Source of the DNA: Adiantum capillus-veneris
Taxonomy: Eukaryota > Streptophyta > Polypodiopsida > Polypodiales > Pteridaceae
Direction: 5' to 3'
NCBI GenBank assembly: GCA_014529385.2
Contig: CM043944.1
Location: forward strand, 178,362,740-178,426,739
Length of the DNA stretch: 64,000 nt
Below the pieces are notes generated by a model. It did no database searches. It had not been told where the DNA came from and saw only the letters and a list, made by a program, of their open reading frames with translations. The position numbers and the translations under genes were made by a program. Below, in pieces: positions 54,961 to 64,000 of this stretch (position 1 is the first letter of the stretch; every line of letters starts with the position of its first letter).

Positions 54961-55615
54961 TCCTTGTGCCTATTGGTGCCATCACAAAAACATTTACATC
55001 AAATAGATTTATGCTTGTAGCCATAGTATTGTCGGAGATTCCTTGGGTTATAATCATTGCCATATTCTTTGTCTCTATCAGAGTCTCTTTTTGTTTCTTT
55101 TTTTTTGGAATGGTGATTATTTTTACCATTATTTTTCACGACGACTCTTCTATGCCCTACCGTTGTATTGACTATGTATTATACTTACATGGTTGAGGAA
55201 TTTGACAAACAATGTGTCGTAATAAAGCAACAATAGTAACAAAGATGATACCATCATCTGATTATAATTGAGTTTGGTCAAGTCCTTTAGGGGGTGCTTG
55301 GTGAGATTGATTGATGTGCGAATGAATAACATTTCATGCAATTGCTTGCCAATAGGGTACAACACAAAAGAGAAATAACATTAAAAAATAATATCAAGGT
55401 CGTAGCTACTGTAATAGTTTGTTTTGATTAGAGTGATTAGAGAAAGAGAACTATACATTTGGTGTGGATGGTGGTGGTTATGAGAAAAAGGTCTTGCTCT
55501 ATTCGTGATAATTTGGTTAGCAGCTAGTGTTGGCCTTGAAGGCGACTCCAAGCGGCAAGTACATGGGAGCCACAATTCTATATTGTTGCTCATGTAGTGT
55601 GGTTGGTGGCAAGAG
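54699..55615. repeat. Repeat family R, copy A (right part, after the Gy1 insertion)
   Basis: ATCGGTG, TACTAAAAATATCTACATCAA and TAGATTTATGCTTGCAAC continue the R unit that broke off at 19880. Another R unit follows, with (TA)n(GA)n at 54876-54960, GATCCTTGTGCC (54959) and the end TATTGTTGCTCATGTAG near 55598, the same end word as near 19750. Confidence 0.75.
54876..54960. repeat. (TA)n(GA)n microsatellite
   Basis: About 29 TA followed by about 13 GA dinucleotides, at the place where other R units have only (GA)n or (TG)n(AG)n. Confidence 0.95.
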
Positions 55616-57075
55616 TGCTGATCCTATTTATGCAGTTCACACCACCCTTTGCCACTACCTTGTTCCACTATTGTAGGAATAATCCCAAGAGATGTTGAGT
55701 TGTGTACGAGTTGAAGCAGAGAAAAGGGGGGAGACTTTACATAGTTATTACATTACTCTCGAGCTCAAGGAATCACCACCCATAAGAGCATGGGAAACAA
55801 TCCCAAGAAGCTGTTGTCAAAAATGAAGGAAAAGAAGTTTTAAATTCTTTCAAATAATCCCAATACATCCATGAATAATTGTTTTCAATCAGCATGCTAC
55901 AAATGACAAGTTGCTAGCGGGTGAGGAAAAAAGTGTGATGTCCCCAACCCGCCACTACCAAGATCGGGATGGGATCCTTGACAGGTCTCTAGGTCTGATA
56001 AAAATCAGAGTCTCTAAATAAGAAAAATCCAAGGAATAGACCTTTACCATTGACAATGGCTTGGGTCCATAGCCTTAGAAGAATACCTAGTCCTGTCTCG
56101 CAGCGGAAACAAGACAACGTATTAAAAGTTTTTTTTAAAAAATCGGCCCTATAACTGCCACAAATTGGGCTAAGGTATCCTCAACCAACGCTTTTCCCCC
56201 CCTAACAGATGTGATGGCACAACCACCGCTGGTGGACTCCTTTTCCAGGTGAAGAAGTTTTCTAAACGTTTTTAGTGCGTAAGGATGGATAGTTACTTGA
56301 CTAATCAGGTCCACCCGTCCATGATTGACAACCTTAGTCAATCTCCACTTACCACCCCGTAGTCACACATGATTCTTTTGTTTGCTAATTACTACCACAT
56401 TGTTTTCACTTAAAAAAATAGTTTCTTTTAACTTTCCGTCATAATAATTCCTTCCTTCATAACCGGATTTCATTAAAACAACCTTTAAAAAAATAGTATT
56501 GAAAATCGTTCTTTTTGCAAACAGACATCTTTAACTTAAGATAGGGTACTGTCAATCAAAACATTGTCCATTATAACCATGACCAATACTCTTCTTGTCT
56601 CAAGACCACCTAAGGGTGAAAAAAATGGCACCCATTCCTTTTTCACAATCCGGAGTGGATAAACCCCCACCCAAGGTTCCGGGTGCCCATACACCAAACC
56701 AGTTGCCCATACAACTGGGCAGCTCCCCTAGGATAAAAAACGGTATCCTAACTTATGTAGAAACATCAAGACATGACACGGAGTAGAAACTCATCGTTCA
56801 TGGGGGTAACCGACTTATCCGTGGCTGGAAAGCCATCATTATCATCAACTTATACCAAGGAGTCGGAGGTGTCTTGAGACAAGCTCTCTTAAGGATGATC
56901 AATCATATCTTTCCTAATTCAACCAGTTTTAACCCAAAAAATTCTTTCCTACATTATGAACAACTGCACTTTGGAAGTTACCTTACGTTTTTGGTCAATT
57001 ATCCTTTTTCTGATTCTTACTCACTCCTTACGTATGCAATGCTAACTTATAAAAGAACTTAAACTGTTTAAAGAC
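55616..57075. other. Unassigned segment with an LTR-like end
   Basis: At 55934 TGTGATGTCCCCAACCCGCC could be a TG terminus of an LTR (or, on the minus strand, an LTR end GACATCACA). No partner copy, primer site or coding domain supports this further. C-rich words such as GGTGCCCATAC and GTTGCCCATAC repeat near 56680-56715. Confidence 0.3.
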
Positions 57076-57101
57076 TTAATTGAATAATGAAAAACCCACC
57101 T

Positions 57102-57261
57102 GGGACTGATCGGCCATCTGCTGCTGCGCTGGCGCCTGAAGACTCTCCTCTATAGGCCTACTACTAGGCTCAGCTTCATCATCGTGTGACGCTCTAGTTC
57201 TTTTTAGAGCTCTATCCTCATCATCAGATGTAGGATTGACTCGGGTCCTTTTAGGTGCCAC
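57102..57261 (-). CDS. Short basic/acidic ORF, possible first coding exon
   Basis: On the minus strand ATG 57261 opens a frame of about 53 codons starting MAPKRTRVNPTSDDEDRALK, with KRTR twice, an acidic DDEAEPSS and a Gln run. A donor-like CAG/GTGGGTTT lies at about 57101-57094. About 2.4 kb upstream on this strand is a TATA box (59651-59662). It could be the first coding exon of a gene or retroelement gag with a long intron through the AT-rich tandem array. No domain is recognised. Confidence 0.3.
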
Positions 57262-57749
57262 AACATCTTAAAAAAGGACGTTTAATCATTAGGTAAATTA
57301 TTCAAAAGCTAGACTTAACCTTTGTATCCAATTTTACCCAAATCTAGTCTAAATTTATAGTCTTAATTGATAAATTCTTGACCTATTAATTTCTTATTTT
57401 CCTATGTAGGTATGATAACTTTTTCCACAGCTTCCCTAAGGGTTTTCTATGCTATCTTAATTTTCTTTTAATTTTGTATATCTTTTTCCTAACTTTTTCA
57501 TCAAATTTCAAGCTTGGAATCTGCTTATTTTGAGCTTAATATTTATTCTATTTATTTTCTCTCAAAAATTTCATTTTCTCAACTTTATATCATAGGTTTA
57601 CATTTACTATAATTTTCCTAAAAACTTTTGCCGCAAAGTCTATTTATTTTAATCTTTTACTAAAAAGAGGGCTTTTGGTCAATTGTAATTTCCTGAAATC
57701 ACTAATTAGCTATGGTATAATTATCAAAAATAGATAAGGATATTTTTGA

Positions 57750-59200
57750 ACTTTGGTAATTATCTTCTAATTTTCCAACTCAATTTTCTAATTTCCATCT
57801 TTAATTTCTAGCTAAAATTACTAGAATCTGACTTAGATAAATATCTATACTACTTTTCTAACCTTGACATAATTATCCCGGCCTTTTTATCATGTAATTA
57901 GCTCACATAAATAGAATCTAATCATATCACATGATTTACTAATGTCCCCCTTTAGTTTTCATCTAGAATTAGTATAATTTGACTTGGATACATATCTATA
58001 CTTTTTTTCTAACCTTGATATAATTATCATGGCCTCATTATCATGTAATCTAACTCCGATAAATAACATGTAATCATATCACATGTTTTACTAATTTTCC
58101 CCTTTAGTTCTCAGCTAGAATTAGTATAATTTGACTTAGATAAATATATATAATACTTTTCTAACCTTGACATAATTATCACAACCTCTTTATTCTGTAA
58201 GCTAGCTTTGATAAATAGCATGTAATCATATCACATGATTTAGTAATTTTCCCCTTTAGTTCTCAGATAGAATTATTATAATTTGACTTAGATAAATATC
58301 TTCACTACTTTTCTAACCTTGACATAATTATCATAGCCTTATCATCATGTAATCTAGCTTTGATAAATAGAATGTAATCATATCACATGTTTGACTAATT
58401 TTCCTCTTTAGTTCTCAGCTAAAATTAGTATAATTTGACTTAGATAAATATCTATACTATTTTTCTAACCTTGACATAATTATCATGGCCTCTTTATTCT
58501 GTAATATAACTCTTATAAATAGCATGTAATCATATCACATGATTTACTAATTTTCCCCTTTAATTTACCCTCAAAAATACTTTTTTTCTACTAGGATAAT
58601 TAGCTAACTAATTATCCGTGGTTAAGATGATTATCATGGTTTTTTGAAGATGTGATTTACCTCTGATAATTATGTCAAAGATTTCTAGTTTAATTTACTA
58701 TTTTCCCCATTAGTTTTTTGTTAAAATTAGTATTTTCCTACTCAGATAATTAATTAAACTAATTATTTGAGGTTAAGATAATTATCACGGGTTTGCTAAG
58801 ATGTATTATACCTTTGATAATTATCTCAAATCTTTTTGAATTATTTTTTCATTTCCCCCCTTTTATTTCTCTTAAAAATAGTGTTTTTTTGTTGAGATAA
58901 TTAGTAAAACTAATTATTTGAGGTTAAGATAATTATCATGGATTTTTAAAGATGATTTTTACCTTTGATAATTATCTCAAAGCTTTTTGGACTAATTTAC
59001 TGTTTTCTCCCTTTTATTTTTGCTTTAAAACAATGTTTTTCTACTGAGAAAATTAGTTAAATTAATTATTTGAGGTTAAGACAATTATCACGGGTTTCTT
59101 AAGATGTATTTTACCTCTGATAATTATCTCAAAGCTTTTTGGATTAGTTTGATCATTTTTCCCTTTACGTTTTCCTTAAAAACAATGTAATTGTGCTTAA
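57750..59200. repeat. AT-rich tandem array, unit about 151 bp
   Basis: TTTTCTAACCTTGACATAATTATC recurs in full or in part near 57855, 58006, 58157, 58308 and 58460. The related word GGTTAAGATAATTATCA recurs near 58620, 58771, 58922 and 59074. Spacing is 151-152 bp throughout. The first five units form one subtype (with CATGTAATCATATCACATG) and the last four another (with TTTGATAATTATCTCAAA). All share TAATTATC and a CCCCTTTAGTT-like word. Confidence 0.85.
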
Positions 59201-59640
59201 ATAATTACAAAAATTACTCAAAAAATTAAAAGATAATTTTCCTAAAATATTGAAAATCTAACACAGATCTCATAAATACCTCATCTTAATCTAAAATTAA
59301 TTTGTATAATTATCATTAATTTATGGTTAAAATAAGTAATTCTAGTCCCAATATAATATAATAATTAATTAGATTCGTATTCCTAAGCTTAATCTCAATA
59401 ATCAACAAAAAATTTAGAATCAGGAGAGAATTTTAGAGTACAAACATGTTTAATCTTCTTAATTAATTGAATTAATTAAGAAAATATAAATAGATTAACA
59501 TAGTTCTACTAATTAAAAAGGGTTAGTGCTAATTACCATTGATTAACCAACTAGAGCTTTGCTCTCTAGTGATTTCTGAGTAGAGGTCCCTCTAGATGAG
59601 AGAGAATTTGGCAAGGCTCCGAGTCTATCTGAAATTATGA
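59201..59640. other. AT-rich spacer, possible 5' leader of a minus-strand transcript
   Basis: AT-rich DNA up to about 59520, then a GC-richer part (59530-59640) with GCTTTGCTCTCTAGTG and TCCCTCTAGATGAGAGAG. On the minus strand the latter follows the TATA box at 59651-59662 at a distance suited to a 5' leader. Confidence 0.3.
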
Positions 59641-59650
59641 AGCAAGGGGT

Positions 59651-59662
59651 CCTATTTATAGG
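59651..59662 (-). promoter_or_regulatory. TATA box, minus strand
   Basis: CCTATAAATAGG on the minus strand (its plus-strand form CCTATTTATAGG is nearly the same). A typical plant TATA context. Confidence 0.4.
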
Positions 59663-60215
59663 TTTCTGGCACTCACAAGCTCTCATAGGCTGAAATAGCC
59701 AGTTGCTTGCAGCTCAAGTAGCCCCCAGGCTCAAGATGGCACCCCATGCTACTAATTCTATCTTGGGCAGGTTCCACACAGCTCGACACAGTCCCCCCAG
59801 CTTCCAGAATCGATTTTTTCTATTATTCCTGGCTTTTAATGATTAAACTTGAAAATATCTGCAATTTCTAGAACCTTAGGATAAAAATTCTTTAGCAATA
59901 ATAATTACTGAAACCATTCAATTTTACTTTACTAATTAGATTCATAGTGTAAACTTTTAGAGTCCGTAACTTTTTCAGAAGTTATCGGAAGTTGGTTTTG
60001 AAAAATTTTAACCATAGTAAAACTCTGGTTACGGTGCCAAAAATATCAATATTTACCATAGTTGGATCATTCTATAGTGTTTTCTTAACAACCAAGTTAA
60101 TTTGATCAGGCTTTGTACAATTTCTAAGGTTTCAGAAAGTGAAAAACTTACAAAAAGAGTAGGAGATTGTTGCATGGAAGAGTGAGAAACCATTACATGG
60201 TGTTAGTAGAAAATA
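59663..60215. other. Unassigned spacer
   Basis: No feature beyond possible upstream promoter DNA for the minus-strand TATA box. Confidence 0.4.

Positions 60216-60288
<73 letters not shown>
60216..60288. repeat. (GATA)n(GA)n microsatellite
   Basis: Three GATA units followed by about 30 GA dinucleotides. Confidence 0.95.
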
Positions 60289-60291
<3 letters not shown>

Positions 60292-60860
60292 TTGAGGTTT
60301 CCATGGTATCCTTAGGGGGTCACTATGTATAAATTGTATATCGCATGCGTTCAGAGACTATACCCTTTTCCTATTCAATCTATAATTTTTTTTTCCAATA
60401 CCCATTTGTATGTGAAAATATGAGAAAAATCAAAATAAGTAACCCCTTTTGTTGCAATCATGTGATAGACACATAATTATTAAGTGACCCCCTCGAGATG
60501 GTATTACACCATTTATTTACTTGGGAGGCTACACTACATTTCCCATTGCATGCAAGCATGCTGGAAATGGGTGGTGGGCAAGAGTGAGAGGGGTGGTAGC
60601 CGCTCTCAGCTTGAGCATGTATGAGAGATTGAAAAACAATGCCCACACCGTAGCCATGAATCTAAGGAGGGTTGGATGGTGGCCACATACTACTAGCTGG
60701 GAGTGAGATAAATCAATCTCTAAGGAGCGGCGGGGAGAGCAACAAGAGTTGTATGCAAAAGCGAGAGTCAATGTTAGGTGGAAAGTTGAGTCTGAGTGAT
60801 TTGAAGTGAGGTGCATGGTGGGCAAGTATGAGGTTTAACTATGTGGGATGGTTGGGAGCG
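60289..60860. other. Unassigned spacer
   Basis: A 98-codon minus-strand frame (60825-60529) is open, but it carries no known motif and its plus strand is also partly open, so it is not called as a gene. Confidence 0.35.
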
Positions 60861-61897
60861 TGTTGACAGGTCAACCTTTCAACAACACTTCCACAAAGAT
60901 TCCATGAAGATTCCTCAAAGATTCTCTAAAGATTCCATATGAAGATGCTGTAATGTGAAGATACAAGCCCATGGACGTCATCGAATATCCTGTTATTATC
61001 ATTTTGAGCCATTACGGCCACTTTTGTAATGTTTACAAGAACTTCATATTTTAAGTCGGCAATTGTATTTTGGCCACAGATGCTTATTGGATGAGCAAAG
61101 CCAGCTCACGGTGTTGTAATTAAGCTCTATAGAAGCCTAGGGACAAATCAGGTCATTTTGGCCGGACATTAGGTTTTCTAAGGTTTAGTATATAAACCAA
61201 AACCTAAAGCTTTGTAAGGAGACTTCTAATAATCTGATCTTGTGTGTCGACTGGGAGACTACGAGAGAGTGAGAGAGTGTGTGTGTGTGTGTGCTACAAG
61301 AGCTACGGTGTCGGAACCACAAATGGAGAGCAGCAACGTGTTGCCCACGAGGAGAGCTACGCGTTGATGCTTACATCATGCGCGTTCATCCGTGTTTTGG
61401 CAGATTCACCCGCGAGCTACTTTTGGAGATTTGATGAGTAAACGTTGTCCATTTTTACATTTCAGCATATACACGCGATCAGAGCGAGTAGAGCTACGCA
61501 TTAGGAATCTTAGTTTTTGGAAACGTCGACCTGAAAAAACCTGTTAGACATCCTACACGATTCTGCACCGGGTGTTTTTGGGTAGGGTTTTGGGTCACGG
61601 ACCTTAGGGAGAGTTGCCTATTGGTGTTGATAGGATATCCCTCAAGTTTCGGAATGTTTCGAGAACGTCTAATGGGCTTTTGGCTTGTGGTAGCATGATA
61701 GGAGACTCTCACATTCACAGAACCGATGGCATGTAGATTTGATATCTCTGTAGGACGTAGTCATTAGTCTATCAAGTAGAGGTTGACACCCTTTGCTTGC
61801 TTCCACGCGCCCGCGGGTCGAGCTCCGTCCTCAGTTGACATTATATGTTAGGTGAGTTCTCGCTATGCTGACGTTCGTCGCGGTGTATTTTCCAACA
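60861..61897 (+). repeat. 5' LTR of gypsy-type element Gy4
   Basis: 1037 bp; starts TGTTGACAGG and ends TTTTCCAACA (TGTTG/CAACA inverted ends). A TATA box TATATAAA is at about 61189-61196. The end is followed directly by a primer-binding-site-like word. A palindrome half-site (AGACATCCTAC, 61546) lies in the transcribed part. No second LTR is in the window, so the element runs off the right edge. Confidence 0.7.
61189..61196 (+). promoter_or_regulatory. Gy4 LTR TATA box
   Basis: TATATAAA in AGTATATAAACC, about 700 bp before the LTR end. Confidence 0.5.
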
Positions 61898-61917
61898 TTG
61901 GTGACGCTGCCAGGGAC
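61898..61917 (+). promoter_or_regulatory. Gy4 primer-binding site
   Basis: TTGGTGACGCTGCCAGGGAC starts right after the LTR. Its form resembles the TTGGCGCC-type sites of the plant Athila/Tat group. Confidence 0.55.
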
Positions 61918-62437
61918 GAGAGCCCTAGGTAGGTGACTGAGACTAGTCCTTGAGGATAGAGGTCCCTCTGGATTGCCAGAGTATATTCATTCTTTTAGAT
62001 AGGATCGGAGAGTGGTGAACTCTTTTGGTCTTAGAGGGAGTCTAGGGAGCGTGTGTCTGGCCTAGATTCTTCGTCTTAGGTAGTATTAGATAGTAGGAAG
62101 TTGTGGTGTAGAGAGTAGGAGTTGGAGTGGTAGATGTGGTGGTAGTTTGACTTGAGAGTCCGTGTGAGGCCAGGAAGCAACCAAGACATCAAAATCACCA
62201 TCTCACATGATGAGTAGGAGTAGGGCAAGTAGGATATCTTGATTGCTGATCTAGAGTACTTTATGCATGTCTTATTTGCTGTTAGGCTCTCAAAGAAGTG
62301 GAAAACGCTAAGTAGGAAAGACAGTAAATTGTGTTTGGAAGCTGATTTGAAGTCCAATTGTTTTTGTGATTATTGATGAGAGCTCTACAGAGCATAGGGA
62401 GTACTACTGCCAGAAAAAATTTTCATTTTAAGATAGT

Positions 62438-62461
62438 AGAAATCCTAGATGTAGGATGTCT
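62438..62461. other. Palindromic motif, Gy4 copy 1
   Basis: Left arm AGAAATCCTA, centre GATG, right arm TAGGATGTCT. One arm mismatch. Confidence 0.65.
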
Positions 62462-62727
62462 CCAGGGCACTTTTGGCAGGGAATTTGGGGAAACTGAGGT
62501 TACCAGTGTGTTCAGAGGGTAGGTTTTACCCTAGTCACATATTGACTTGAGTGTTTTTTCCTATTTTTGTTGACCAAAAGCCAAAAGGCGAAGTCAAAAA
62601 ACACAAAATTTCAGAAAAGGCTTAAATTGAGTGATTTTTGCATGTTTTTGCAAGTGTGAAGCATACTTGCACTTGCTGAGAGCATATGGAAGCATCAGGG
62701 ACACTTCGGTCTGAAAAAATAAGCAGT

Positions 62728-62751
62728 AGACATCCTACGTGTAGGATGTCT
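62728..62751. other. Palindromic motif, Gy4 copy 2
   Basis: Left arm AGACATCCTA, centre CGTG, right arm TAGGATGTCT. All ten arm positions pair. Confidence 0.8.
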
Positions 62752-62830
62752 ACAGGGTGATCTGGGCATTTTTTTGAAAATCTGAGGTTACCAAATGTTG
62801 ACAAATTAAAGCCAAAAGACGAGAATTGCC

Positions 62831-62841
62831 AGACATCCTAC
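62831..62841. other. Palindrome half-site
   Basis: AGACATCCTAC without the right arm. Confidence 0.5.
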
Positions 62842-63116
62842 CCAAATTGTGTTCAAGGCCTAATTTTGAGACCAAACCATAGGATGATTCCATTGGCATG
62901 TTCTAAATGTTGTATTGATGTGCATGTGATAAATTTCATCTCATTTGGGTCAGTGAAAGTGAAGATTGAACAGACTTTAGCGTTTTTGGATGAACAAAAG
63001 GCAAGAATAGCTAGTTTTGGGGTCTTTTGACATCCAAACTCAAATCTAAGCATACTAGTGGGTTGCTGAAGCCTAGGGGAATCTTTGGTCCAAGTTTGTG
63101 TTCATTCTGAGCAAAA

Positions 63117-63140
63117 AGACATCCTACGCGTACGATATCT
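63117..63140. other. Palindromic motif, Gy4 copy 3
   Basis: Left arm AGACATCCTA, centre CGCG, right arm TACGATATCT. Two arm mismatches. Confidence 0.65.
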
Positions 63141-63400
63141 ACTACATGATTCTGAGACCAAAATTCTACTAAGACCATACCATGATGTCATATAGCCTTA
63201 GATAAGCCTCCTAGGCAAATTTGGTCCAATTTGGAGTTGATTTGACTTGAAAATTCACCAGATTGGACATCTGGCTTCTGAAACAGATTCTTGATCATTT
63301 GAGCAGCCTACAAGTGTCAGAATCAAAAAGTAAAAATAGCTGTGAGTTTAGTATATCAAGGGGAAGCTACAGTGCAAGTTTGAGCTGAAACAGAGGAAAA

Positions 63401-63424
63401 AGGCATCCTAAGTGCAGGATGTCT
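63401..63424. other. Palindromic motif, Gy4 copy 4
   Basis: Left arm AGGCATCCTA, centre AGTG, right arm CAGGATGTCT. Two arm mismatches, one of them possibly a G-T pair in RNA. Confidence 0.65.
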
Positions 63425-63524
63425 CTAGTTGATTTAGGACTCCAAACCAAAATGTGAGCACACCACTGTGATCTGCACAACAAGGGGAAGTTGGGGTGAA
63501 AATTTCAAGTCATTATGAGCAAAA

Positions 63525-63536
63525 AGACATCCTACG
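63525..63536. other. Palindrome half-site
   Basis: AGACATCCTACG followed by a G run; right arm lost. Confidence 0.5.
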
Positions 63537-63635
63537 GGGGTGATTTTTAGGTCCAAATGAAAATCTGAGCATACCATTGGGTTGCTGGACACAAGGAGAG
63601 TCTTAGGTTCAAATTTGGGCCAATTCTGAGCAAAT

Positions 63636-63659
63636 AGACATCCTACGCGTAGGATGTCT
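63636..63659. other. Palindromic motif, Gy4 copy 5 (perfect)
   Basis: Left arm AGACATCCTA, centre CGCG, right arm the exact reverse complement of the left: 24 bp perfectly palindromic. Confidence 0.85.
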
Positions 63660-63919
63660 CTTGCATAATTTTGAGGCCAAAAACCTACTATGACCATACC
63701 ATAGTGTTGTATGGCCTTATATAAGCTTGCCAGTCAATTTTGGTCCAATTTGGAGCTCATTTGACTTGAAAAATCAGCTAATAGAGTATCCAGCTTTTGA
63801 AACAAATTCTTGAGCATTTGACTAGCCTAGAGGTGTCAGAAACAAAAAATGAGGATACCTAGGAGTTCAACACACCAAGGGGAGTCTCTGGACCAAATTT
63901 TATTCAATTCTAAGCAAAA

Positions 63920-63943
63920 AGACATCCTACCCGTAGAATGTCT
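63920..63943. other. Palindromic motif, Gy4 copy 6
   Basis: Left arm AGACATCCTA, centre CCCG, right arm TAGAATGTCT. One arm mismatch. Confidence 0.7.
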
Positions 63944-64000
63944 AGGAGCTTATTTTGAAATTTTGACCATACCACTGTGTTGCTAGACCCAAGGGGAACC

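Larger units (their letters stand above)
61918..64000 (+). mobile_element. Gy4 leader region with palindrome series (element continues off the edge)
   Basis: No open frame longer than about 90 codons occurs on either strand, so this is a long untranslated leader or gag lies beyond the edge. From 62438 it is built of related blocks. AATTTTGAGGCCAAA- and GGTCCAATTTGGAG-type words recur (for example 63224 and 63744, about 530 bp apart), and each block carries a 24-bp palindrome or half of one. Blocks of about 284-290 bp alternate with shorter steps of 103-124 bp. Confidence 0.6.

Noticed and set aside
55934-57261. A full LTR element starting TGTGATGTCCCC
   Set aside because: No second terminus, primer site, polypurine tract or coding domain could be found; kept only as an LTR-like end.
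60529-60825. 98-codon minus-strand frame
   Set aside because: No motif, no promoter or splice context, and the opposite strand is partly open too.
62441-63943. The regularly spaced palindromes as a CRISPR array
   Set aside because: Spacing is 100-290 bp, spacers are related to each other, and the context is a plant LTR retroelement.

Overview
The window looks like a transposon-dominated stretch of a large land-plant nuclear genome. The evidence is plant-type Ty3/gypsy and Ty1/copia retrotransposons, a TNP2-type CACTA transposon, one full-length plant-style F-box gene, a trihelix-type pseudogene and very long microsatellites. The density of decayed elements and the HSP70-12-like gene fragment would suit a fern or another non-seed plant, but the species cannot be read from the sequence. 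No tRNA, rRNA, CRISPR array or bacterial-type operon was seen. The F-box gene at 15874-17571 is the only convincing host gene.

Layout, left half. 1-2920: an unidentified ORF block, then a broken Ty3/gypsy pol with two successive RNase H domains (Tat-like) and an integrase. 3100-4130: CT, C and AC microsatellites. 4500-5540: an LTR-like promoter region with a 43-bp tandem repeat. 5997-9330 (minus strand): gypsy pol fragments and, upstream of them, a leader with short palindromes. 10322-10670: a diverged 180-bp duplication. 11240-12635 (minus): a Ty1/copia pol remnant, cut by the 5' LTR of another gypsy element (LTR 12636-13412, gag and protease 13478-15125, plus). 15112-15720 (minus): a trihelix-type pseudogene. 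15874-17571 (plus): the F-box gene.

Layout, centre. From 17566 the DNA is a repeat family called R here. R is interrupted at 19881 by a minus-strand chromodomain gypsy element called Gy1. The outer LTRs of Gy1 are 19881-21563 and 53303-54698, and both are bordered by the 5-bp target duplication ATCGG, so 19881-54698 behaves as one insertion of about 34.8 kb. Within Gy1 lie a second R copy (22824-25290), a duplicated LTR/integrase piece, and a CACTA transposon (29854 to about 50934). The CACTA element carries a spliced minus-strand gene, a TNP2-type transposase on the plus strand, a captured HSP70-12-like fragment and a 2-kb polypyrimidine tract. A younger gypsy element, Gy2 (36452-46496, LTRs about 98% alike), sits inside its transposase gene. 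The order of insertion is therefore R, Gy1, CACTA, Gy2.

Layout, right end. R resumes at 54704-55615. An AT-rich segment with a 151-bp tandem array (about 57750-59200) follows, beside a possible minus-strand transcription unit. A further LTR (60861-61897) and its leader run to the window edge. That leader holds a series of 24-bp palindromes, and related, diverged palindromes occur in the minus-strand leader at 8.7-9.3 kb.

The two most unusual signals are this palindrome series, whose arms appear to co-vary between the two loci, and a roughly 35-residue peptide motif shared by the Gy2 LTR leader and the element at the left edge.
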